Assembly (NCBI GenBank): GCA_005889345.1
Contig: VBFR01000221.1
Coordinates: 1 to 34,085, forward strand
Length of the DNA: 34,085 nt
Reading direction: 5' to 3'
Source of the DNA: Chloroflexota bacterium
GTDB lineage: Bacteria; Chloroflexota; Dormibacteria; CF-121
Each line of letters opens with the position of its first letter. The first letter of the stretch is position 1. Shown here in pieces: positions 8,007 to 15,566 of this stretch. A program made the translations under genes and the position numbers. Under the pieces are notes generated by a model that searched no databases, was not told the DNA's origin, and worked only from the letters and a program-made list of their open reading frames with translations.

Positions 8007-9028
8007 CAGGCCACTCCGACCGTCCGGCTCAGCGCCGCGGCGACGGCGTCGACCTGTTCGACCAGGTGGGCGAACGCTTGCGGGGTCAGCGATTGGGCGC
8101 CATCGGAGAGCGCAACCTCCGGCTGAGCGTGCACCTCGACCATCAGCCCGTGAGCGCCCGCAGCGATCCCCGCCAGCGCCATCGACGTGACGAGGGAACG
8201 CCGACCGGTGCCATGGCTTGGGTCAACGATCACCGGAAGGTGGCTCAACTCCTTGATGAGCGGTACGGCGTTGAGGTCCAGCGTGTTGCGGGTGTAGGTC
8301 TCGAAGGTGCGAATGCCCCGCTCGCAGAGGATCACCTCGTAGTTGCCCTGGCTCAGGATGTACTCGGCGGACAGCAACCACTCCTCGATCGTCGCGGACA
8401 TGCCGCGCTTCAGCAGGACCGGCTTGCGCAGGCGACCGACTTCGGACAGCAGCGGGAAGTTCTGCATGTTGCGGGCGCCGATTTGCAGCACGTCGACGAT
8501 GTCGGCAAGCGTCCCAATGTCGGCCGGCTCCAGCACCTCGCACACCAGGGGAAGACCGGTCTCGCGTTTCGCCTCGCGCAGGATGCTGACGCCGTCGCCG
8601 CGCAGTCCCTGGAAGCTGTAGGGAGAGGTGCGTGGTTTGAAGACACCACCACGCAGAGCGTGGGCCCCCGCCGCCCGCACCTTCCGGCAGGTCTCGAGAT
8701 AGAGCTCTTCGCCGTCAACCGAGCACGGTCCGGCGACGATCCAGGGGCGGTCCCCACCAACCTCCTGCGCACCAACCCTGATGCGGGTATCACGCGATCG
8801 AAACTCGCGATTCGACAATTTGAATGGCTTCGTGATGGGTACCACCTCGGCTACGCCGGGCGCCTCGATGAAGAGTTCCCGAAGCGCGAATGGATTTGTC
8901 CCGATAACGCCGATCACCGTTCGCTCGTCGCCGTCGCTCAGATGGGTCCGGCAACCGTGGGCCTCGACCTGGGAAACGACCGCCGCCACCTGCGCCGGGG
9001 TCGCGTCGTGCCGCATCACGATGATCAT
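8006..9028 (-). CDS. aroF: DAHP synthase, type I-beta with N-terminal regulatory domain
   Basis: First step of the shikimate pathway: PEP plus erythrose 4-phosphate to DAHP. The start is set at [11 protein letters not shown] because its ATG overlaps the aroH stop by 4 nt; the longer frame is an aroH shadow. Residues 1-85 look like the ferredoxin-like domain of the Thermotoga-type enzyme, which in that family mediates Tyr/Phe inhibition. The catalytic barrel shows [58 protein letters not shown] and [10 protein letters not shown]. Length is 340 residues. Confidence 0.95.
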   Translation of the reverse strand: MIIVMRHDATPAQVAAVVSQVEAHGCRTHLSDGDERTVIGVIGTNPFALRELFIEAPGVAEVVPITKPFKLSNREFRSRDTRIRVGAQEVGGDRPWIVAGPCSVDGEELYLETCRKVRAAGAHALRGGVFKPRTSPYSFQGLRGDGVSILREAKRETGLPLVCEVLEPADIGTLADIVDVLQIGARNMQNFPLLSEVGRLRKPVLLKRGMSATIEEWLLSAEYILSQGNYEVILCERGIRTFETYTRNTLDLNAVPLIKELSHLPVIVDPSHGTGRRSLVTSMALAGIAAGAHGLMVEVHAQPEVALSDGAQSLTPQAFAHLVEQVDAVAAALSRTVGVA

Positions 9029-9393
9029 GCCGTCACCCTCAACTTCTCCGCGCCGCGGAGATAGACGAAGCGCATCGCCGATGACGGCCGGTCGGTGTTG
9101 ACGAGGAGCAACACGCGGATACACCGTGGGAGGCTGCGTGGGTTGGAGGCGGGCACCGCCATCTCGTGGCCGCAGAGCAGGGGAACGTCCCCCCAGCCGA
9201 AGCGCCGGGCCGCGGCCGCGGGAAATTCCGCCGTCAGATCGGGTGTCGTGGTGAACCAGACGGCGGCGACGTCGCCCGCGTGGAGCGCGTTCTCCCGGGC
9301 AAGCTCCGCCAGCAGCTCCGTCGTGGCGTCGACGATCGCCGTTTCGCTGTCTTCGTCCGTGGTCGTCGCGCCGCGAATCCCTCGAACCGCCAT
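9025..9393 (-). CDS. aroH: chorismate mutase, AroH type
   Basis: Rearranges chorismate to prephenate. 122 residues, matching the trimeric Bacillus AroH family. Active-site positions of that family are visible: Arg in VRGIRGATT, Cys and Glu in LLCGHEM, Arg in RCIRVLLLV and Tyr in FVYLRGA. It is the first enzyme gene of the operon and has a strong SD (AGGAGGC, 9402-9408, 8 nt before the ATG). That SD can pair with an upstream GCCTCCT in its own leader. Confidence 0.95.
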   Translation of the reverse strand: MAVRGIRGATTTDEDSETAIVDATTELLAELARENALHAGDVAAVWFTTTPDLTAEFPAAAARRFGWGDVPLLCGHEMAVPASNPRSLPRCIRVLLLVNTDRPSSAMRFVYLRGAEKLRVTA

Positions 9394-9401
9394 CCTTGTT
9401 T

Positions 9402-9514
9402 GCCTCCTAGGCGCGCCAAGTTCGTTGTCTGTGTGGGAGGAGGCCGGTGAACGGGAGGTGGCGGGAGGGGCGGCGCTAGCCCATCCCGAGCCGGTCCCGT
9501 GCCGGCCCGAGGTA
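9402..9514 (-). promoter_or_regulatory. attenuator-like leader RNA with competing hairpins and SD sequestration
   Basis: Three pairings were read on the minus strand. Hairpin 1: CTCGGGCCGG (9511-9502) with CCGGCTCGGG (9494-9485), ten pairs including two G-U, 7-nt loop; it starts right after the last Tyr codon. Hairpin 2: CGGGATGGGC (9488-9479) with GCCCCTCCCG (9471-9462), nine pairs and one mismatch, 7-nt loop; it shares 9485-9488 with hairpin 1, so the two exclude each other. Third: GCCTCCT (9444-9438) with the aroH SD AGGAGGC (9408-9402). No T-tract follows any stem, so control could be at translation initiation or via Rho rather than by an intrinsic terminator. Confidence 0.6.
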
Positions 9515-9556
9515 GGCGTAAAAGTAAAAGCCCGCGAACTGAATCCGCCCCGTCAT
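9476..9556 (-). CDS. putative Phe/Tyr-rich leader peptide of the aromatic operon
   Basis: A 26-codon ORF reading from ATG (9554-9556) to TAG (9476-9478). Residues 7-15 are FAGFYFYAY: three Phe and three Tyr codons in nine (TTC, TTT, TAC, TTT, TAC, TAC), followed by a GC-rich tail. It ends 82 nt before aroH. No SD precedes the ATG, but a promoter places the transcript start within a few nt of it, so it may be translated leaderless. An in-frame GTG three codons earlier is an alternative start. Phe/Tyr codons ahead of chorismate mutase, DAHP synthase and prephenate dehydrogenase are what a ribosome-stalling attenuator would need. This is inference from sequence; no family match is claimed. Confidence 0.75.
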   Translation of the reverse strand: MTGRIQFAGFYFYAYLGPARDRLGMG

Positions 9557-9565
9557 GTGCGGCAC

Positions 9566-9594
9566 ATCGTACTAGAAGTCTTCTGACCTGACAA
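9566..9594 (-). promoter_or_regulatory. promoter of the aromatic leader/operon
   Basis: TTGTCA (9594-9589, five of six to TTGACA), 17-nt spacer, TACGAT (9571-9566, four of six to TATAAT). The -10 ends 9 nt before the leader-peptide ATG, implying a very short or absent 5' UTR. Confidence 0.65.
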
Positions 9595-9659
9595 GGGCCA
9601 ATCGTAACCTCGCCCGGTATCCCTCTCTGGCGGCACCACGTCCGCCTAAGGAGGCACCC

Positions 9660-10127
9660 ATGCGGTCATTTCGAATACACATCGGCATCATCCCGGCGGT
9701 CGCCGCTGTCTTGCTCGCGGCCTGCGGTGGTACCAGCGCACCCAGTAGTGCGGGGGCGCCGTCGGCGAGCAGCGCCGCCCTGATCCACACCGCCTCGATG
9801 AAGGTCGGCGACAAGACGCAAACCGTGCTGAAGAACACCAAAGGCCTCACGCTCTACTACTTCACCCCCGACACGGCGTCCAAGGTGGCCTGCACCGGCG
9901 GCTGCGCCTCGAACTGGCCACCGCTCCTCGCGAGCTCGGGAGCCCCGACCAGCAGCCCGGCGTTGCCCGGCAAGCTGACGGTGCTGAACGGCGACAACGG
10001 GAACCAGGTTCTATATAACGGACACCCGCTCTATACCTATGTAAAGGACGGGGACGCCGGCGATGCCTACGGCCAGGGCGTCGGTGGAAAGTGGTTCGTC
10101 GCGACGCCTGATCTCGCTGCGGCCTAG
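9660..10127 (+). CDS. secreted-repeat lipoprotein (COG4315-like)
   Basis: 155-residue exported lipoprotein: short basic n-region, hydrophobic core and lipobox LLAAC at about residues 18-22, then an Ala/Ser-rich linker. The mature part has two copies of the Y-x-(F/W/Y)-x-x-D pattern (YYFTPD and YTYVKD), each in a KGLTLYYF or GHPLYTYV context, with GGCASNWPPLL between them; this is the known lipoprotein repeat family of unknown function. A strong SD (AAGGAGG, 9648-9654) fixes the ATG. It is divergent from the aromatic operon. Its TAG stop interlocks with the TAG of the convergent M23 gene at 10124-10127. Confidence 0.88.
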   Translation: MRSFRIHIGIIPAVAAVLLAACGGTSAPSSAGAPSASSAALIHTASMKVGDKTQTVLKNTKGLTLYYFTPDTASKVACTGGCASNWPPLLASSGAPTSSPALPGKLTVLNGDNGNQVLYNGHPLYTYVKDGDAGDAYGQGVGGKWFVATPDLAAA

Positions 10128-11551
10128 TGCGAGACGCTCGGGATGGCCGCCGCCGGCTGCGGAGCCAGGTCGGGAAGCATCTGCATCGGATCGACCGGGC
10201 TGTTCTCGATCCGAACCTCGAAGTGGGTATGCGGCCCAGTCGAGTTACCGGTTGAGCCGACCAGCCCGATCAGCTGGCCACGGTGCACGACATCCCCCTC
10301 CTTGACCCCGATCGTGAGCAGGTGACCGTAGAGCGTTTTGAGGCCGGCGTCGTGCTGGATGATGACGTAGTTCCCGTATCCAACCAGCTGGCCGCCGCTG
10401 TCGGCCATCGGACGAGCCAGCATGACGACCCCGTCCGCCGCGGCGAAAACTGGAGTGCCGAGCGGCACAGCCAGGTCAATCCCGGTGTGAAAATGCGCGA
10501 ACCCGGCATAGGACGCTTCGAAGGCGTACGACGTTGGACCAAAGCCCTGGCTGATGGTCGCGTGCGGGATCGGCCAGAGCAGGCGCCCCGTGGCGGCCAG
10601 CACCGGATCTTCTGCGATCAGCTGGGCCGTCAACTCGAAGTTCTGCTGGGCGAAAACCGCCTGCTCGATCTGGCTCAGAATGCTGTCGGTCTTCATCTTG
10701 ACCAGCTTGGCCCGGCGCGCCGCCATCTCGGGCGAGTCGGTCTGCATCGCATCGAGTGCCGCCAACGCCTCGTCGATGGTGCCCTGAAGCTGCGTCTGGA
10801 GTGACTGCTCATTGGCGATGTCCCCGGCCAGGGTGGTGCGGAACCCGACCAGCCTGGAAAGGGTGTCCTTCTTGGTCTGGCGGCTGCGCTGCAGCGTCGC
10901 TTGCGCATGTTCCAGCGCGACATCGTCGGCCTGCACCGAGCGAATGAGCGCTCGCTCGCGGTCGAGGACCACGTCGCTGTAGCCGATGGTCCGCAGAAGG
11001 CCGGCGAAGCCACCCGACCGAATCAGGCTGACCAAGAAGTTGTCCTGGTGCTTGTAGAGGCCGCGGATGATGGCCGCGAGCTTGGTGCGGTCCGACTGCA
11101 GCTGGGCGCTCGCCTGCTCGTGGAGGGCGCTGACCGTTGCCATCCGGGAATCGAGCTGCGAGACCTGTTTTTCGGCGTCGAGAATCTGCTGGCCGAGCGC
11201 GATCAGGCTCAATTCCGACTGGTTCAGCGATTGCTCCAGCATCAGCGCGTGGGCCTCGGAGGCGGTCAACTCTCCGATCAACTGGCCCTGCGCCTGTCGG
11301 TTCTGCAGGACGGGGCCTGCCGGCGAAGGACTGGCCGCGGGTGCGGGCGTAGGCGATGCGCCCAGCGTGGAGCCGAATCCTCCCGGTGCGATCCCAGGAC
11401 TCGGGCCGGGCGACGCCGAAGGTGAAGCCGCCGGCGTGTCGGCGAGAGCTCCAGCTGGGGCCAGGGCGAGCATCGCAGCCAGGCAGAGCAGGAGCACCGC
11501 CACTCTCCGCCCACGGCTGGCTCCCGCGGCCACCGAGGGACGCGAGTTCAC
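10124..11551 (-). CDS. M23-family peptidoglycan endopeptidase with coiled coil (EnvC/NlpD-like)
   Basis: Predicted cell-wall peptidase or amidase activator. A GTG at 11551 gives a 475-residue protein with an Arg-rich n-region, hydrophobic core VAVLLLCLAAMLALAPAGAL and cleavage near ALA-DT. Next come a Pro/Ala/Ser linker, a long Gln/Leu/Ala-rich coiled coil (about residues 85-320) and the LytM domain. Zn-binding motifs are visible as HFHTGIDLA (H and D) and GPHTHFEV (HxH). The frame is open about 49 codons further, but that stretch is Arg-rich and unlike a signal peptide. No clear SD is seen; GTG 11533 is another possible start. It is divergent from the LysM-CHAP gene, suggesting paired wall remodelling. 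Confidence 0.85.
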   Translation of the reverse strand: MNSRPSVAAGASRGRRVAVLLLCLAAMLALAPAGALADTPAASPSASPGPSPGIAPGGFGSTLGASPTPAPAASPSPAGPVLQNRQAQGQLIGELTASEAHALMLEQSLNQSELSLIALGQQILDAEKQVSQLDSRMATVSALHEQASAQLQSDRTKLAAIIRGLYKHQDNFLVSLIRSGGFAGLLRTIGYSDVVLDRERALIRSVQADDVALEHAQATLQRSRQTKKDTLSRLVGFRTTLAGDIANEQSLQTQLQGTIDEALAALDAMQTDSPEMAARRAKLVKMKTDSILSQIEQAVFAQQNFELTAQLIAEDPVLAATGRLLWPIPHATISQGFGPTSYAFEASYAGFAHFHTGIDLAVPLGTPVFAAADGVVMLARPMADSGGQLVGYGNYVIIQHDAGLKTLYGHLLTIGVKEGDVVHRGQLIGLVGSTGNSTGPHTHFEVRIENSPVDPMQMLPDLAPQPAAAIPSVSH

Positions 11552-11832
11552 AGCTCTACAAAAGTCTTTACAACTGTTAAGGCGAGGGCTTCTTCGGCCC
11601 ACCCCATCGAACCCCAAACGCTGCCTCCGTGGGCCCCTTCCAGCCCGGATTCGTATTCGACGCCCAGCCGCGCGCCCCTCCCGGGCGCGAAGCCTCACTG
11701 TGCTCTATTTTCGCATTTTTGTCACCCCTTCCCCAATTGCAGCTTTCGTGGAAGCCGTCCCGAACACTTGCCGCGGCCTAACCTGTGCTACCATCCTGAA
11801 AAACCAACTCGAGCTATCACGGGGGAAGTGAT
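11552..11832. other. intergenic divergent promoter region
   Basis: About 280 nt between the divergent M23 and LysM-CHAP genes, with AT-richer patches at 11555-11580 and 11700-11750. On the minus strand TTAACA and TAGAGC with a 16-nt gap lie just ahead of the M23 GTG, a weak candidate only. No gene is supported here; the Arg-rich frame crossing it looks like non-coding translation. Confidence 0.5.
11768..11794 (+). promoter_or_regulatory. candidate promoter for LysM-CHAP gene
   Basis: Extended -10 TGCTACCAT (11786-11794) with TTGCCG (11768-11773) upstream at a short 15-nt spacing. It predicts a start near 11801 and a roughly 30-nt leader that includes the GGGGGAAG SD at 11821-11828. Confidence 0.4.
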
Positions 11833-12798
11833 CTGGCACAGAGCCGGTTTTTAACGCACACGCTTGTTCTGTTAGCGGCGGCCGTGATCCCGGTACTGAC
11901 AGCCTTCGACCGACTCCACACTGACACGGCCTACGGCGCAAATCCCACCCCTTCTGTTTCAGTGCGGACGACGCACGTCGACGACGTGGTCCTGAGCCAG
12001 GGTGGCTTCATCATGAAGATGAGCGCCTCCAGTGTGGACACCCCGGTCCGGCGCGACGTCGCCTACTACACCATCAAGCCGGGCGACACGGTCCAGAGCG
12101 TCGCCGGACGCTACGGGCTGACGCTGGACACCCTGCGCTGGGCCAATAACATCGCCGACGTGACGAGCGTGGTGCAGGGCCAGCGACTGGTCGTGCCTCC
12201 CGTCAACGGCATCCTGGTCAAGGTCCAGTCCGACACCCAGCTGAGCGGGCTCGCAATCCAGTACCACGTCAAGGTCCAGGACATCATCGACTTCAACCTG
12301 ATCCGTGATCCCGACCACCTCAAGCCCGGCAGCATGCTGATGCTGCCCGATGGGGTGGGACCGTCGCTTGCCGATCCAGGGATCGGCAAGAAAACCGTTC
12401 GCTCCGTCACCTGGAACCGCTTCGGCCCGCAGGTCACGAACTACACCATCACCTACAGCAACGCACCGGTCACCGGCTCCGGCGGCAAGTTCCCGTATGG
12501 GTACTGCACCTGGTGGGTGGCGCACAAGCGGTATGTCCCGTGGTCGGGCAACGCCTGGCAGTGGTGGTACAACGCCCAGCAGTTCGGCTATGCCGAGGGC
12601 CAGGTACCGATGGTGGGCGCCATCATGGTGCAGGGCATCAGTTGGACCTCGCCGGTCGGGCACGTGGCGTACGTGGAGTCCGTGAACGGGGACGGGTCCT
12701 TCACGGTCTCGGAGATGAACTACGCCGGCTGGGGCCGCGTCGATTACCGGACGATCAAGTCCACGGCCGGACTGGATCTGTTGGGCTTTATCTACTAA
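11833..12798 (+). CDS. secreted LysM-CHAP peptidoglycan hydrolase
   Basis: Cell-wall-binding hydrolase. Two LysM repeats (YYTIKPGDTVQSVAGRYG..., then VKVQSDTQLSGLAIQYHV...) precede a CHAP domain with the catalytic Cys in YPYGYCTWW-like context (FPYGYCTWWVAHKR), His in PVGHVAYVE and a terminal FTVSEMNYAGWG. The obvious GTG at 11884 would leave a signal peptide without a basic n-region. In-frame CTG 11833 sits 6 nt after GGGGGA and gives a good signal sequence (Arg at 5, hydrophobic LTHTLVLLAAAVIPVL), so a rare CTG start is proposed. From 11884 the protein is 304 residues; from 11833 it is 321. Confidence 0.85.
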   Translation: MAQSRFLTHTLVLLAAAVIPVLTAFDRLHTDTAYGANPTPSVSVRTTHVDDVVLSQGGFIMKMSASSVDTPVRRDVAYYTIKPGDTVQSVAGRYGLTLDTLRWANNIADVTSVVQGQRLVVPPVNGILVKVQSDTQLSGLAIQYHVKVQDIIDFNLIRDPDHLKPGSMLMLPDGVGPSLADPGIGKKTVRSVTWNRFGPQVTNYTITYSNAPVTGSGGKFPYGYCTWWVAHKRYVPWSGNAWQWWYNAQQFGYAEGQVPMVGAIMVQGISWTSPVGHVAYVESVNGDGSFTVSEMNYAGWGRVDYRTIKSTAGLDLLGFIY

Positions 12799-12801
12799 CG
12801 A

Positions 12802-12837
12802 CCCTCACCCTGCCCTCCCCGCGAGCGGGGGAGGGAG
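12802..12837. repeat. palindromic GC repeat, intergenic copy
   Basis: CACCCTGCCCTCCCC-GCGAGC-GGGGGAGGG, 3 nt after the LysM-CHAP stop and 20 nt before the M20 peptidase start. As RNA it would form a strong GC stem but has no T-tract, so it is not a standard terminator. Confidence 0.9.
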
Positions 12838-12857
12838 AAGTGTTCCAATAGCTAGTA

Positions 12858-14276
12858 GTGATCGCCCCTGAAGAATTCCTTGAAGATTCCCGCGAGCAGG
12901 GACTGACGGAACTCGAAGATTTTCTGCGGATCCCCAGCATCTCGAGCCAACCGGAACGAGCCGACGATGTCCGGCGCGCCGCCGGCCACCTGGCCGAACA
13001 ATACCAACGGATCGGTCTGCAGAACGCGCAGGTCATCGAGACCGCGGGGCATCCGGTCGTCTATGCCGACTGGCTGAAGGCCCCGGGCAAGCCGACCGTG
13101 CTGCTCTACGGGCACTATGACGTTCAGCCAGTCGACCCACTCGACCTCTGGACATCGCCACCGTTCGAGCCGCGTCAACAGGACGGCCTGCTCTTCGGGC
13201 GCGGAACATCCGATGACAAAGGGCAGATCGCGCTGCACTGGCAGGCGATCCATGCCTGGCTGCGCACGACCGGCGAGCTGCCGCTCAACCTCAAGGTGAT
13301 CGCCGAAGGCGAAGAAGAGATCGGCAGCCCGAATTTCGAGGAGTTCGTACGCGCCCACCGCGACCGGCTCACTTCGGACTACTGCGTCATCAGCGACACG
13401 GCGATGGTCGCGAAGGGCATTCCTGCTATTACCTACGCGCTCCGCGGCCTGATTTACTTCGAGCTGCGAGTCGAGGCGGCCGACAGCGATCTGCATTCCG
13501 GGAACCTCGGAGGCATCGCACCCAACCCGGCCCAGGCCCTCGCGGAGATCCTGGTCCAACTCAAGGATCCCGCCGGCCACGTGCTGGTGCCCGGTTTCTA
13601 CGACGGCGTGCGACCGCTCAGCGACGACGAGCGCCGCCAGTTCGCGCGCATCCCTTTTGACGAGGTCGAGATGAAGCGCATCTATGGTCTCCGGGCGTTA
13701 CATGGTGAGCCGGGATTCACTCCCACCGAGCGAAACTGGGCACGGCCGACGCTCGACGTCAACGGAATCTGGGGTGGTTACCAGGGGCCGGGCAAGAAGA
13801 CGATCATTCCCGCCTGGGCGGCCGCGAAGTTCAGCTGCCGTCTCGTCCCCGACCAGGATCCAATCGCCGTCAGCGAGGCGTTGCGCCGGCACATTGACGA
13901 GGTCGCGCCAAAGACGGTGCGGGTCACCGTCACCGAGCTCAGTGGTCAGGGTGACCCCTGGATCACGCCGGTCGACCATCCACTGATCGCCGCCGGACAG
14001 CGAGCTCTGCGGAATGTCTATGGCACGGAGCCGGCCCTCATTCGCGCCGGCGGGTCGATCGGCGCCGTCGATGTCATGGGCCGGCTGCTCGAGGCGCCGT
14101 GCCTGCTGGTCGGCTTCGTGCTGCCCGATTGCTTTGCCCACGCGCCCAACGAGCGGCTCGACCTGGACAGCTTCTTCCTCGGCCGCAAGGCGGCCCTGCA
14201 TCTGTGGGAGGAGATCGCCGCCATTGGCATTCCGGCCACCCAGACGTCGCCGGCGCCGTCCCCCCGGCACCAGTAA
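12858..14276 (+). CDS. M20-family dipeptidase
   Basis: Zinc metallopeptidase of 472 residues, cytosolic (no signal peptide), in the CNDP/PepV-like dipeptidase branch. Metal and catalytic motifs: YGHYDVQPVDPLDLW, FGRGTSDDKGQ, the general base pair in AEGEEEIGSPN, SDTAM, the dimerisation-domain His in DLHSGNLGG, GSIGAVD and a final metal His in CFAHAPNERLD. The start is a GTG; a stop lies three codons upstream in frame, so no earlier start exists in this frame. No good SD is present; the G-rich end of the palindromic repeat lies about 20 nt upstream. Confidence 0.93.
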   Translation: MIAPEEFLEDSREQGLTELEDFLRIPSISSQPERADDVRRAAGHLAEQYQRIGLQNAQVIETAGHPVVYADWLKAPGKPTVLLYGHYDVQPVDPLDLWTSPPFEPRQQDGLLFGRGTSDDKGQIALHWQAIHAWLRTTGELPLNLKVIAEGEEEIGSPNFEEFVRAHRDRLTSDYCVISDTAMVAKGIPAITYALRGLIYFELRVEAADSDLHSGNLGGIAPNPAQALAEILVQLKDPAGHVLVPGFYDGVRPLSDDERRQFARIPFDEVEMKRIYGLRALHGEPGFTPTERNWARPTLDVNGIWGGYQGPGKKTIIPAWAAAKFSCRLVPDQDPIAVSEALRRHIDEVAPKTVRVTVTELSGQGDPWITPVDHPLIAAGQRALRNVYGTEPALIRAGGSIGAVDVMGRLLEAPCLLVGFVLPDCFAHAPNERLDLDSFFLGRKAALHLWEEIAAIGIPATQTSPAPSPRHQ

Positions 14277-14311
14277 CGGCCTGCAAGGCCGTTGTAGCAC
14301 CGGGGCAACCC

Positions 14312-15223
14312 GTGACTATCCTGCCGCGCGTATCCGTTTTGGGGCGCTGGTCCTGGCCACCGCAGCGGTACGCCGCGCTCCTGCTTGGGCTGGTCTGGCT
14401 GATTCTTGCGTCTCCATATCCGCCCTCGCTCAAGAGCACCGGCATGCTCTTGATCCTCGTGCTCCTGGTTCTCAACGTTCTCCTTGGTGTTGCCAGCGAC
14501 TGGATGGCCTTTGCGCGGACAGCCACGCTCGATCTGCGCCACGTAACCTGCCGGAACCGCGCATACCGTCTTGCCATTCCGCTGGTGGGCGCGGGGATTC
14601 TCGTGATGATTGCTCTCTCGATCGCCGGCGGCTTCGCACCCCCAACTGGGGTCACTCATTCGCTCACCCAACTGCCGCTAGGAATCAGAATGCGGCAGCT
14701 GGTCGCTTTGCTGGAGTTGCTCGTCATCGCTCCGACGGCGCTCATCGCTTGGAGGCTTGCGGCGGATCCGGCTCTTGTAGCCGGCCGGACGGAGGGCTTA
14801 CGGAACTGGGCCCCCGCCCTTTCCATTCCACTGCTCGCTGCTGTCTGGTTCGTAGCAGTTGCGGCCTTGCCGGCACGTACCGTCACGGTGCAAGCCGCGC
14901 CGGACGGATTCGCCTGGTGGGGCTCGACGTGCGGTCACTTTGCCGCCATGAAAGAAGTCGGTTACGGCTTCGGCGGCGCTGTCCAGCTCCAGACTGAGGT
15001 TTGCTGGGACGGTGAGAGGGTCCTCGATGTTTGGACTGATGGTCGTTCGAGCTGCACCGTCGACGAAACGGACCACGATTTTGCCCTCGTTTCCGAGGAC
15101 TGCATCATCTGGGGCAACCGCCTGATCCTGCATGGGCGAGTCGAGCCGCTGCCAGGCGGGCTGGGGGCCCGAGACGTCGAGATTCGGATCGAGGTCGGAG
15201 CTAGGCGCAGCCGGTCCGCCTAA
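14312..15223 (+). CDS. five-helix membrane protein of unknown function
   Basis: 303 residues from GTG 14312; the longer frame overlaps the M20 gene and is less plausible. Five hydrophobic segments occupy the first 190 residues (YAALLLGLVWLILASPYP, GMLLILVLLVLNVLLGVA, LAIPLVGAGILVMIALSIAG, LVALLELLVIAPTALIAW, LSIPLLAAVWFVAVAAL). They are followed by a roughly 110-residue soluble tail with four Cys (STCGHF, EVCWDG, SSCTVD, EDCIIW), possibly extracytoplasmic disulfides. I do not recognise the family. It follows the M20 gene by 35 nt on the same strand. Confidence 0.7.
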   Translation: MTILPRVSVLGRWSWPPQRYAALLLGLVWLILASPYPPSLKSTGMLLILVLLVLNVLLGVASDWMAFARTATLDLRHVTCRNRAYRLAIPLVGAGILVMIALSIAGGFAPPTGVTHSLTQLPLGIRMRQLVALLELLVIAPTALIAWRLAADPALVAGRTEGLRNWAPALSIPLLAAVWFVAVAALPARTVTVQAAPDGFAWWGSTCGHFAAMKEVGYGFGGAVQLQTEVCWDGERVLDVWTDGRSSCTVDETDHDFALVSEDCIIWGNRLILHGRVEPLPGGLGARDVEIRIEVGARRSRSA

Positions 15224-15233
15224 TCAGGTGGAA

Positions 15234-15485
15234 TTAGTCGCCGTTTTTCGTGGCGTTGTGCGGTAGACCCGCCCGGACTCTTGCGAAGTTGGCTCGGAGC
15301 TCAGCTTGACGCGATGCCGACGCCGCGCGTTTTAGCCGCTCGGAGCGGCGGATTCCAAAGACGGCATCCCAGCCGACCTGCAGCAGGGCACCCGCGTAGT
15401 CATCGATCGGAACGTGCTCCGCCTGAGCCGCAGCTTCGATGTAATCCTCGAGTACGGGATCGACGCTGGCTATAAGCTTGCCCAC
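15234..15485 (-). CDS. small protein of unknown function
   Basis: 83 residues from a GTG with a GAGGGG SD about 7 nt upstream. The N-terminal half is acidic and helical (VLEDYIEAAAQAEHVPIDDYAGALL); the C-terminal half is basic (RRSERLKRAASASRQAELR). This shape resembles small antitoxin-like or DNA-binding proteins, but no motif is recognised and no toxin partner is adjacent. It is convergent with the membrane protein gene, 10 nt between stops. Confidence 0.5.
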   Translation of the reverse strand: MGKLIASVDPVLEDYIEAAAQAEHVPIDDYAGALLQVGWDAVFGIRRSERLKRAASASRQAELRANFARVRAGLPHNATKNGD

Positions 15486-15566
15486 TCAGGGTCCCCTCGG
15501 TGTCCGCGTTCCTCCCCAACTGCACGATAACGCCAAGCAGTACGCGCGCGCCATACCACATTCCGC

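Noticed and set aside
9033-9062. Possible further copy of the palindromic repeat at the aroH/aroF junction
   Set aside because: Only the CACCCT start and a short CTCCGCG/CGCGGAG palindrome resemble it; the AroH C-terminus there reads normally.
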